A DNA stretch of 64,000 bases. Origin: Armigeres subalbatus. Taxonomy: Eukaryota > Arthropoda > Insecta > Diptera > Culicidae. The notes beneath the pieces were generated by a model. The model worked only from the letters and a program-made list of their open reading frames with translations. It did not search any database and had not been told where the DNA came from. Location of the stretch: assembly GCF_024139115.2 (NCBI RefSeq), contig NC_085140.1, forward strand, positions 22,660,035-22,724,034, written 5' to 3'. The translations under genes were made by a program, and so were the position numbers. This document shows, one piece after another, positions 34,584 to 44,819 of the stretch (position 1 is the stretch's first letter; each line of letters starts with the position of its first letter).

Positions 34584-36470
34584 ATCATTATCAGCAGTTA
34601 GTAAGGAGAAAGGGACATAGACCAAGATACTCATATCTATTGAAGGTTAAATTACGAAATTTCAGGACGGACGTGGTTGGGATTAAGGTTTGTGATATTT
34701 TAGCTGCTCTTCCGGGTATTTGACATCAGAATGGTGTAGCGTAACATAGTGTAGCACGGCTCGAGTTATGGTTCATTAAGGCATCATCATCCGGATGGCC
34801 AGGGCTTCATTGTACATCGAACAACAAGACAAAGAAAAGAAAAGAAAACTGAGGTCGAAAAAACGGACATAACATAATTGAAAATTTAAATATTCATACA
34901 CGCAATAACGAACATAGATGGCCTGCTTACAAACCACATCTCCTAAAACACCTCTTACTTCCCGCAAGGGTTGTTTACCTCGGGCCGGGATACAATTATA
35001 TGTATTGTCATTAATTTTTCAACAATATAGCCATTTGGGAACATCCAAAAATCCATACAAAAAATATTACATATGAGGAAGGGAGTGATCTTCCCTATGG
35101 CATAAGGTCATTTGGCATTAAGCCCAATTTTTAACATAGTGGAAATTGAGGACCTTTTGGCTTAACGGACATTTTGCATAAATGATTAGAGAGATATTCT
35201 CACTGTACGTGCTTTTGATTTCTTGAATTCAAGACCAATAATGATGCCGGTCACGTCCTCATATAGTTAATTTAGTATTAGAAGAGGAAAATTAGTTCGA
35301 CACTCATTGCAGTAAGAGACCGAGGAATAATTGATTAGATAATCTATGGGAAGCTATGGTAAGCGACTAATGAATTGCATTTAGCCTCTCTAATAGACAC
35401 AAAAAAATAAAAATAACTCAATTTGAAAATAATTACTATTGGTAAAAATATTAACACAGACAAACAGACGTTAAAGCTTGAGTAATTTTCTCGAAAATCT
35501 ATCGTTCAGTAACTTTACCACCACCTTACGTGTACATTGCACGAAATGAACCTTAGTACAACAACGTCAACAGATCGCCCTAAGATACAAAGATATACGA
35601 TGCGCGTGCCTTTGAATGTAAAATTCGTGAACAGTTGAATTTGAAACGACCGTTAAGCACATGGTCGATGGAAATTTCATCAGTATTATGTCTGTTTGTC
35701 TTTGGTATTAACTTCTAAGGAAGCGGACCATATGACATAATGTAATTTTTCATAAAACCTTTGGCATAACATATTGTGTCTTGCATAAAATTATGACTTT
35801 TGTAATCCCCAAGTTTTTCCACAATACAAATAAGGGAAGAGAGGAGATTGGAGTGTGCCATGGCTGAAATCAGAAGTCCTTTTTTTCCTTGTGTCATTTT
35901 TTCAATTTTCATTTTTCTTTTCTCTAAAATGTCCTGGAAAAAGCTTGTAAAATATTAAACCTAAAATGTGTTAATTAAGTCTTCAGATAGATAGATTTGT
36001 TGTGCGTTGTGTGCAGAACTTGTGCTTTCCAAATTTTTGACAATCCGTGTGTAGACATCATGAAAGACGGATAAATTTGCTGTTTGCGATTACAGAAGAT
36101 ACAAAAATGCACGGGAAATCATAGCCAACGGAACCCCGTGAGTTTTTTCCAAATTATTTTACTAGTTTCGATTGATCATTAAATAAAACTAAAAAAATAA
36201 GATTTTAATTGAACTTATATTTTTATTATTTTTACTACTTACAAATCATTTGCTTTGAATGAATATATTGTGTATAACTAGATATTTTTGCTGATTGAAC
36301 TCTATTTAGTTTCGTTAGCAAAGAATAAATCAAATCAAGGAGAACTAAATGTGTCACCATGTAGCAACGATAATAATTCGTCTTCCCATGTTTCTATCTA
36401 ATTTCAGGGCTTACGAATACCTAGCTGACATTTGTCTTTAATTAATGATTTTTGTTAAGTCCGCACGTTA
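34584..36470. other. Unassigned AT-rich sequence
   Basis: Scattered TTTGGCATAA-type phrases occur at 35095-35180 and 35730-35790, which look like a decayed simple repeat. No gene is seen. Confidence 0.35.
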
Positions 36471-36612
36471 GGGGCGATTCAAATATGCCGTCCGCTACTT
36501 TTTGAGATTTCTAACCCCCCTAATGCTTTCTTGTATGCCTAGAATATGTACTGTCACAAAATAGTAGCCCCCCTCTCCCCATAAAACATGTGGCGTCATT
36601 ATTAAACGACCC
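36471..36612. mobile_element. Short MITE with GGGGCGATTC ends
   Basis: Left GGGGCGATTCAAATATGCCG and right (reverse complement) GGGTCGTTTAATAATGACGC are imperfect inverted repeats, with internal poly-C runs like those of the 12608 and 37405 elements. The target duplication is unclear. Confidence 0.5.
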
Positions 36613-36740
36613 AAACTTTGATTTTTTGTTATTATTGGTTTAGGTGAGATCGGAGACCCATAGTGATGTAAATTGGATAGTGAAACAATCCGTTCAGTAC
36701 AGATTTGTTCGTGTTTTGTATTGGACGTAGAACGATCGGA

Positions 36741-37035
36741 GATCGCGTCCAGACGTGTTTTTTCAGTAAGCAGAATGATCGGCCGGTCATCGAAATTTTG
36801 TTCTGCTTTGTGCGGTAAGCAGAACGATCGGCCGGTAACCGAAATTTTGTTCTGCTTCGTGCGTGTGAGTAAATTAATTAGAAAGTAAAAGTGTAAATCG
36901 CGTCCAGACATGTTTTCTTCAGTAAGCAGAACGATCGGCCGGTCATCAAAGTTTTGTTCTGCTTTGTGCGGAAAGCAGAACGATCAGCCGATCACCGAAA
37001 TTTTGTTCTGCTTTGTGCGGCCTTTAATAAAAAAT
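36741..37035. repeat. Nested tandem duplication of a hairpin unit
   Basis: A unit of about 50 bp (AGCAGAACGATCGGCCGGT, then ATTTTGTTCTGCTTTGTGCG) occurs four times as two pairs. Each pair is preceded by ATCGCGTCCAGAC-GTGTTTT, so a block of about 154 bp is itself duplicated. Each unit can pair AGCAGAAC with GTTCTGCT. A diverged inverted relative lies at 52740-52850. Could be the leader or promoter of a retroelement; not proven. Confidence 0.7.
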
Positions 37036-37081
37036 ATAAGTTTTGTTTTCATCGATCAAACTACACGCTATACACGGCATA

Positions 37082-37396
37082 CCGTTTGCCAAAACGAACC
37101 CTGCCACACCCCCCATATATCCAACATCCCAGTGATTTCTCGTGGAAGTGCAGATGACTCGTCGGCTTCTATCAAAGCGAGTATCACGTCAACAATTTCC
37201 TACCTATTCCCTAATTGACCTGCATTCGGACACGGCCGGCGCTGGTATTGCTTATATTTGGGTCACCAGTTCTTACACATTGAAGATGATGTTAGTCCCA
37301 AACTTCATCTGTTGGTTCTCTGTGTAATTACAGCTGACCTGGCAATAACGGAGTAGCAACCGTGGGCGGTCAATCATGCTCATGCTCATGCTCAAT
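37082..37396 (+). mobile_element. SINE 3' fragment (relative of 7559-8183)
   Basis: From about 37175 it matches the 3' part of the SINE (TTGACCTGCATTCGGACACG, GTTGGTTCTCTGTGTAA, GAGTAGCAACCGTGGGCGGT) and ends in repeats of ATGCTC. The tRNA-like head is absent. Confidence 0.75.
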
Positions 37397-37404
37397 ACAA
37401 ATAA

Positions 37405-37570
37405 GGGAAGATCCATAAAGTACGTCACGCAAAAATGGGTGACTTTGGACCCCCCCTCCCCCCTTCGTCACACTTTTTGTATTAAACCTCTAAAATTTTT
37501 GTATGAGTCGTCACGCTGCTCGGAACCCCCCCTCCCCCCTAGGAGCGTGACGTACTTTGTGGTCGGCCCC
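37405..37570. mobile_element. 166-bp MITE ending at the SINE tail
   Basis: The left end GGGAAGATCCATAAAGTACG and the right end (reverse complement GGGGCCGACCACAAAGTACG) are inverted and both run into TCACGC. ATAA flanks both sides (37401-37404, 37571-37574). Probably Harbinger-like. Confidence 0.7.
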
Positions 37571-37704
37571 ATAACACTCTTTTAACAGAGTATTCACTAT
37601 CTCGCTCCATCTCGTAGCGGCTAAATGTTCAAGATTTTACGAAGTAACTTTGATTTTCTTAGACGCTTATCAGGCTATCTGTTGCTTATTTTGGGTTACA
37701 AAAG

Positions 37705-38065
37705 ATTATGATATTTCCAAAATATTTCCAGTCAAAATTCCAATGATTTCCTTGAAAATTTAATTCAATTTTCCGTTGAAATTTCGGAAAGCTTTCCGTA
37801 AAATCTGAGAAGAACTTTCAGAGGAAATTCCGAAGAATTTCTCGTCGAAATGCAAAGAATTTTCATAATCCAGTTGAAATCCCGAGTAAATTTCTGTGAA
37901 ATTTAGGAAGATTTTTTCTAAAGTATTTAGATGCACTTCCGGAAATTTCAAAGAATGCAAATTAAAAAAAAAATCATTCTTGCGAATTTCGAACAACTTC
38001 TTGTGGAAAATCTGAAGAATTTCCTGTGAAATTTCCGACGAATTTCTTGTTGAAATAAAAAATTT
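37705..38065. repeat. GAATTTCC-type minisatellite, left part
   Basis: Degenerate repeats of AAATTTCCGAAGAATTTCCT. The same repeat resumes at 39255-39670, so the GGCCGAAA repeat between them looks inserted or grown inside it. Confidence 0.7.
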
Positions 38066-39250
38066 CAAACAGGGAAGGCCGTTTGGTTTGTTTTGCCGAG
38101 CAAATAACTAGACCGTAACTTATCTGGTCCAAAACCATTTGGCCGAAATATACGACCGGCAATGTCGTTCGCCGGAGCAGGAATAGGTCATTTGGCCGAA
38201 AAGGCTGTTTGGCTGAAAATTTCAGCCTGAAATGGACATACCGTCTTATCTTATTCTTATTATTGGCATTACATCACCACACTGGGACAGAGCCGCCTCG
38301 CAGCTTGGTGTTCATTAAGCACATCCACGGTTATTAACTGCGAGGTTTCTAAGCCAGATTACCATTTTAGCATTCGTACATCATGAGGCAAAAACGATGA
38401 TACTTTTATGCCCAGGGAAGTCGAGGCAATTTCCAATCCGAAAATTGCCTAGACCGGCACCGGGAATCGAACCCAGCCACCCTCAGCATGATATAATACC
38501 GTCAATAGTTGTATTTAACCGATTTGGTCATTTGAGCGATAGGACATTTTTGGTCAAAGGATCTGTTAGCATTAGAGCAAATGATTTTTTCGACTAAATC
38601 ACCAGCTCGGCCGTATATCGCTTTCAGCAAAATGACATTTTCTGCCAAACCATTTTCGACCTAATAACCGTTTCCACCAAATAGAAGTCGGCTAGATAAC
38701 TTTCGGTCTAACGTGTCATTAGGCCAAGTGGCATTCGAACACAGGGTTTTCCGCCGAAGGTAGTTCGGTCGAATATGTCATTTGGCCGAATTAATTATTA
38801 GGCCGCAATCCATCTGGCTGGACAAGTCATTTGGCCGAAAATGCCGTTTGGATGAAATGATCATTTGACAAAACCGTCCATTTGCCTGAAATGAACATAC
38901 GATCGAAAATGTCGAACGACCGAATAGGTCATTCAGCTTAAATGGTCGTTTAGGAGAAAGTACCATTTGGCCGACCCGGTCGACAATTATTGACCATACT
39001 ATCCGTTCAGCGAATGGCATTTTCGGCAGTATGACCCGTGCGGATAAATGACATTTTCGGTCCTTTTCTGCTAAATGAACCTTTCGGTCAAACGTATGTC
39101 GCTTTCGGCTAAATGACATTTTCCACTAAACTGTTTGCGACCCAATAATCGTTTCGGACAAGTGGAATTCGGCTACATGGCTTTCGGTTTAATGTCTTAT
39201 TCGGCCAAGTGGATTTTCACCGAGTGACTTTCGGCCATACGACCCATCCC
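38066..39250. repeat. GGCCGAAA-type minisatellite
   Basis: Degenerate units of about 17-24 bp such as CATTTGGCCGAAAATGCCGT; both TTTGGCCGAAA and its complement TTTCGGCCAAA occur, in blocks. Interrupted by a SINE at 38246-38495. The same repeat type recurs at 54331-54570 and 57240-57960. Confidence 0.8.
38246..38495 (-). mobile_element. tRNA-derived SINE, minus strand, 250 bp
   Basis: Read on the minus strand, it has a head with a perfect B box (GGTTCGATTCC, complement of about 38462-38474), a body through ATTGCCTCGACTTCCCTGGG, and a 3' tail of TTAT/AAT-type repeats at 38246-38266. It is flanked by the direct repeat ATACCGTC (38238-38245, 38496-38503). It is a different family from the 7559 SINE. 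Confidence 0.8.
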
Positions 39251-39254
39251 TTTT

Positions 39255-39670
39255 TTGAATAATTTCCCGTGGAATTTTCGAAGAGTTTTTGTAGGAACAG
39301 CAGAAAATTTTTCGTGGAAATTCCGAATAACATCCCATAGAGAAAAAAATGCCTCTACAAATTTCAAAGAATTTCCTATCGAAATTCCGAAAAATTTCCT
39401 GTGAAATTTCCGAAGAATTTTCTTAACAAAATTCTGAATAATTTTTCATTAAAATTTAAAGATTTTTTGTTCAAATCCATGTTTTGAATATTTTCCTGCG
39501 GAAGCTCCGACAAATTTTATGGGAAATTTACGATTTTTTTTAATTTCCGGAGAAATTCTGAACAATTTCCCGTAAAAATATGAAAATTGGAAATTGAAAG
39601 AGTTGAAAGAATCTCTCATGGACATTTTGAAGAATATCACACGGGAATTTCAAATTTAACTAAAGAATTT
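39255..39670. repeat. GAATTTCC-type minisatellite, right part
   Basis: Same repeat as 37705-38065 (for example AATTTCCTGTGAAATTTCCG). Confidence 0.7.
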
Positions 39671-39860
39671 GACTGGAAGATTTGATATTTTTGGCCTTCA
39701 CAGTCTTATAGTCAAAACGATAAATTTTGTATTACCCGACGTTTCGGCCTTTTGTCTTGGCCTTTTTTTAAGGATGAAAATGTCTATCACCTATATGAAA
39801 GGCCGAAACAAACGTCGAAAACAAAACTCGTCTTTATAACTATTTAGGACTGAGAAAGCC
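39671..39860 (-). mobile_element. Decayed Penelope-like terminal repeat
   Basis: Read on the minus strand it contains a GGCC...GGCC hairpin followed by GAAACGTCGGG and then CGTTTTGACTATAAGACTG, matching the order at 24800-24928. The CTGA half of the core is lost. Confidence 0.45.
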
Positions 39861-39879
39861 AAAGTTTCGAAATTTAGGC

Positions 39880-40500
39880 GATCGTTATTTTCAGTGGATG
39901 TGATCTCTTCTTTACACGCGTTTCCCCGGAATTAGGTAATGGTGGATGTGATTCCTTCTTTCAGATTACGCATTTGTCTGGAATAAGGCAATGGCTTATG
40001 TCATCCTTGTATGAAAGAAAATGGCGTTCGCACGCAATAGGACAATAGTGAATGAAGATTCTTTTTAAATAATTATGTGTCCACAATGGTGGATATGTTT
40101 CCTTCTTTGAGAGAAATGCATTTGTCCGGTATAAGGGTTAAGCAATGCAACGCGTTGCAAAAGTGGAATTTGACAGTTCATTGATAACAATTTTTATTCC
40201 TTTACATGAGCAGCGTCGCAGGTGCCGATGACGGTGAATGTGATTCCTTTTTCAAAAACAGCGTGCTTGCCTGGAAAATCGTTATAGTGGATTTGATCCC
40301 TTCTTTAAAAGTACGCGTTTGCCATAAATAAGGCAATGGTAGATGTGATCCCTTCTTTGGAAGTGCCCGGAATGAAGTAATGTTTGCTGTAATTTCTTCT
40401 TTGGAAGTAAACGCTTGTTCGCTATAGGGCTAAGAGAATGTTGTTGTCCCTTTTACAACACGCGTTTGCCTGGTATTAATATGGACGTTATTCATTCTTT
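39880..40500. repeat. Degenerate minisatellite with a unit near 65 bp
   Basis: Recurring phrases GGTGGATGTGATTCCTTCTT, ACGCGTTTGCCTGG and AATAAGGCAATGG over about 9 units, strongly diverged. Confidence 0.7.
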
Positions 40501-41681
40501 GGAAACATAAAGCATATGCTCGATATCTTTTTCTATGAATTCACAATAATAAAAATTAAACAATAAATAAATCTGAGCCTACAAGCTCGGTGTTTTTATC
40601 AGCCTTATTTACACTCAATTGTTATTATTACAATATTATTCCTCTGGAAAGAAATTTGCCGCTTATGCTAGCGGAAAACTCAGCGATTAGCTCCGGGTCG
40701 TTCTGGCAAGTGTAACCATGGCCGACATACCACATACTGCAGCTCATTTGCTTTCGAATAACAGAGATTCAGCCATGCGGTTTAACGGTGAAATCATATC
40801 AAGATCTGTTTTCCGATGAAAAACGATATGCCGGGGTGTACATACCAACAGGACCAACAGGGCGCGAGAGCATTATTTTGTCGAATGATTTCGGTTCGAT
40901 GGAATCCGCACCGGGATCCAATTAACGCTGCGCAGGTAATTATTATCGGATGGCAGTTCATCGGAAAACTCCCACGGCTAGGAAGCTCGTGTTTCAAATT
41001 CGACGCTGCCCGTTGGCACCGAGCTTCTGCGTTTGTTGTGAAGCTTTTCATGGAAATGATGAGCGCTGTTGAAGTGCTTTTGTTGATCATTTTGTTTAAA
41101 TAAATACGACTTTGGCAGGCTGGGTGAAATGGAAACGATTTCCGAGTAGTATATGAGTGAATCACTTTGCGATTGCATTTTGCCTGCCTGGTACCTAAGT
41201 GTACCGAGAGGATACATGTTTACGAAATAGTCGAACTTTTTATGAGACGCCCGGGGGTTCGAATGTTATACAACAAACGGTTCAGCTCGGCGAATTGATT
41301 TCTGTTTGAGAACGGCACCATCAATGCAGTGTGGGATTATCTGTTTTCCTCCTCATGTACATAGGCTTGGTCAGAAATTAATGGCAGGATTTTTCCATCC
41401 AATATGTTTTGCGGAACAAAGTGTTTTAATATACTAAGAAAAATCATGCCAAACTCGAGCGAACTCGGTGAACTCTTCTAATAGTAATAGGAATAAACAT
41501 TTCAAAGGGTTAGTTTCTCAATTAAGAATTTAGATGAAATACGGAAAATCATATTATCGACTTTTATGGAATTGAAAATTGCGTTCGATCTCGGGGAATA
41601 TAACGCACTATGATCCAAAATTAGGGATTGAATCCAAAAGCGAATGAAAAAATCTCTCACTTATCATCTTTGTATACATAT
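40501..41681. other. Mostly unique sequence
   Basis: Open frames of 95-123 codons overlap on both strands at 40794-41165 without a domain. GC content is higher than average at 40680-41060. Could be regulatory or untranslated host sequence; nothing is proven. Confidence 0.35.
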
Positions 41682-41902
41682 CACCCAACCAGCGGATGGC
41701 AGATTTTAATACAGTTCTGCATAAGAACCTTACAAAAACTGTATAATAATTGGGCATATACAATTTCGGAAGATTTTAATACAATTGTTGTATTGAAATA
41801 ATACAGATTTGTATTATTTTAATACAATATTTGTATAAAAAGCTTACAGAATTGTATATGCCCAGATCTTATACAATAATTGTCATATTTGTTTTTTGGG
41901 TG
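41682..41902. mobile_element. 221-bp MITE with CACCCAA ends
   Basis: Ends are CACCCAA and TTGGGTG. Inside them GGGCATATACAATT appears inverted (left 41753-41766, right near 41855-41868). The interior is built of TTTTAATACAA phrases. Confidence 0.6.
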
Positions 41903-42395
41903 TACTATATGTAGCATACTGCGAGAGACTTTTTTTGCAAGCTACCATGATAAACATCTGATTCGGGAGGCTAGACCTCATGATAAATTTCATTAAAAAA
42001 GCTCCACGCGGGGAGCACTGGTTCTGATGATGCGCATTTCAACTTATTCTACACAGCTGTGCGGTCCCCAACACAAAATGAGCAAACACAAAGCGAGAAT
42101 GATCACTTCTTTGTGGGGGCTGCCTATCCGATTCTGTTTTTTTGCACTTGTATACAAGTTTGATGAATTTGTTATCATGGCTTCTTATGGCTCGTAACTA
42201 TACTTACCTTTCTTTTATCGTTGTTCGTTATCTATTGAGAGCGATTTCTGCGAACCCTGTCCTGGATGCCGATTTACGCGGCAAGATGCATTTTACGCCA
42301 GAATTTTTTTTTGAAAGAAGTTGCTCTACAAAGTTGTTTGGAATAGTAAGGCCTTCTTTATCTATATGTAAAACAAAGTTGGCATTTGTCGACCA

Positions 42396-42710
42396 CGCAT
42401 CACTCAGGAACTGACAACCCAATTTTTACTAATTTATATTCGTTTTCTTTTTCTTTTTACGAGGAAAAATGTTATGATGAAATTAGAATGCTTTGAAAAT
42501 CAAAAACTAAATCTTTTGGATAAAACTTACAACTTGCACGGAATTTTAAAATTCGCGCATCACTCAGGAACAGAAAGCCCAATTTTCACTAATTTATATT
42601 CGTTTTCATCTTCTTTTCACAACGAAAAATTTTATGATGAAATTGGAAAGCTTTGTATATTAAAAACTCATGAAATGGTTGTTCGTTCAATTTGTATTTA
42701 ATTTTTAAAT
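42396..42710. repeat. 160-bp tandem duplication
   Basis: CGCATCACTCAGGAAC starts at 42396 and again at 42556, and both copies continue through ACTAATTTATATTCGTTTTC and TATGATGAAATT. Diverged but collinear. It seems to be part of an old repeat that ends at about 42842. Confidence 0.75.
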
Positions 42711-43036
42711 TTTGAGCATTTATATGTAGAAAAGTTGAAAATAAATTGGAAGTAATTTTGAAGAACCGATTTGTTTTCTAGATGAATTGTATCAGAAAAT
42801 TGATTAATTTTTGGCGAGACAAAGTTCACCGGGTCAGCTAGTTATGCTATAAAAAAAGAGTGGCCCATAATGCACAAAAATAAAAAATTTATTTCATTTT
42901 ATGGAATATTGACATGTAATGTGCTAGAAGTTGAAACGCAGCTTATTTCAATAAATTTTGCTAAACAGTTTTTTTTCTGTTGCTCATAAGTTAGCTGATT
43001 CAAAGCAATTTTACCTACTTGGATTAGGGTGACAAA

Positions 43037-43186
43037 TCTCGCTTAACTTTTCAAAAGGACCTAAGTAACATTTTTTCCATGAATTAATTAGCAATCAATA
43101 GCTTTCATGTTGTTCTGTTGATTGCGCTATTCAAATTAGTTCATGAAAAAAATGTTACTTAGGTCCTTTTGAAAAGTTAAGCGAGA
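43037..43186. mobile_element. Palindromic MITE, copy 2
   Basis: Same family as 25384-25540; it lies in unit 1 of the duplication. Confidence 0.8.
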
Positions 43187-43666
43187 AATAAGTATTTTTG
43201 ATCTACTTTTTTGGTTTGGATTTATTTTGGATAGTCGTCTTCAGGAGAATTTAAGAGCTTAAAAAATTGCAACTTTTGATGTATAAATATGCTCAATATC
43301 TCTTGCCGATCGAAAGTTATAATCGTTTTTCTGTCAAAATAACGTTATTTTCTAGAGTAGATATCTCCGATTGGGGCAAACCAAAAAAAATATGTTTGTA
43401 CGGCATTTGAAAGAGCTACTCATACTCCTCATTATGTCAACAGATTGTAGATATGTTATTTTTTATCTCAAGTTTTATCAATTTCACTAATGTCATATTT
43501 TTCTACATAAATTGAGACGATAATAAATGTAAGGGTAAAATCAGCAGTGATTCAAATCGTTCGGGCTGTCAATTTGAATATGATTCTGAAACATTCATTT
43601 TCCCATTAGCTGCTCATAAGTTAGCTGATTCAAAGCAATTTTACCTACTTGGATTAGGGTGACAAA

Positions 43667-43822
43667 TCTCGCTTAACTTTTCAAAAGGACCTAAGTAACA
43701 TTTTTTCCATGAATTAATTTGAATATAGCAATTAATAGCTTTCATGTTGTTCTGTTGATTGCGCTATTCAAATTAGTTCATGAAAAAAATGTTACTTAGG
43801 TCCTTTGAAAAGTTAAGCGAGA
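43667..43822. mobile_element. Palindromic MITE, copy 3
   Basis: Same family; it lies in unit 2 of the duplication, exactly 630 bp after copy 2. Confidence 0.8.
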
Positions 43823-44258
43823 AATAAGTATTTTGTTCTACTTTTTTGTTTTAGATTTCTTTTGGATAGTCGTCTTCAGGAGAATTTAAGAGCTTAAAAA
43901 ATTGCAAATTGCATGTATAAATATGCTCAATATCTCTTGCCGATCGAAAGTTATAATCGTTTTTCTGTCAAAATAACGTTATTTTCTAGAGTAGATATCT
44001 CCGATTGGGGCAAACCAAAAAAATATGTTTGTACGGCATTTGAAAGAGCTACTCATACTCCTCATTATGTCAACAGATTGTAGATATGTTATTTTTTTTA
44101 TCTCAAGTTTTATCAATTTCACTAATGTCATATTTTTCTACATAAATTGATATAACTCGAGACGATAATAAATGTAAGGGTAAAATCAGCAGTGATTCAA
44201 ATCGTTCGGGGCTGTCAATTTGAATATGAATCTGAAACATTCATTTTCCCATTAGCTG

Positions 44259-44690
44259 TTCTAGATTCATTTTTTATACCAGTCAAATGTCAAAAAAATA
44301 AAACTGGTATAACGCTCCGTTCTATTTTCTGCAGATTTGAACCACGATTGAATCACGAGATTCAAATATTTTCCAATTGTTTTGGTGTATGAATGCGTAA
44401 TTTTATCTACGGATCAATCCACTTTGCAATTACGGCGCCTTTCTTGGCGCCAACATGATGATTTCATTTAATTGAAAATTTGAAAAACATGAATAGAACA
44501 CTGCTGGGGAAACCATAGTGGTCGAAAATTTGGAATGAAACTGAATCACTCCTGATTTCACTCTAAGGCTTTAACACTTTTATTCGTTTTATTATTATTA
44601 CCCGATTGCAAGATTTACGAAAAAAGATGTATAATCGGCCAAAACGATACTTTTAGAAACGAAAAATTTTCCTCAAATTTGTTCTGGATA
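44259..44690. other. Unassigned spacer
   Basis: No gene or clear repeat. Confidence 0.3.
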
Positions 44691-44819
44691 CATGCTAGAC
44701 CAACATTTGAAAGAACGTAACAGCCAACATTAATTCCACATATATAGCTGTATATGTAGACGAATAATCAGAAGGAATACATTTTGGCTGTTACGCCTTT
44801 TCCAAATGTTGGTCTAGCA
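44691..44819. mobile_element. Palindromic MITE P1, split by the hAT element
   Basis: The ends CATGCTAGACCAACATTTGA and (reverse complement) TGCTAGACCAACATTTGG are inverted, with the centre near 44752 (ATATAGCTGTATAT). The hAT element at 44820-47607 inserted at its right tip, so the hAT target duplication GTCTAGCA comes from the P1 end. A relative is at 47889-48026. Confidence 0.75.

Larger units (their letters stand above)
42982..44258. repeat. 630-bp tandem duplication containing MITEs
   Basis: Unit 1 is 42982-43611 and unit 2 is 43612-44258. Both run from GCTCATAAGTTAGCTGATTC to TTCATTTTCCCATTAGCTG and are about 95% identical by eye, so the duplication is recent. Each unit holds one copy of the 157-bp palindromic MITE at the same site, so the duplication came after that insertion. 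A diverged inverted relative of the unit lies at 47640-48660. Confidence 0.9.

Noticed and set aside
36495..36911. A 138-codon minus-strand frame
   Set aside because: It spans a MITE and the duplicated hairpin repeat, so it is repeat-derived.
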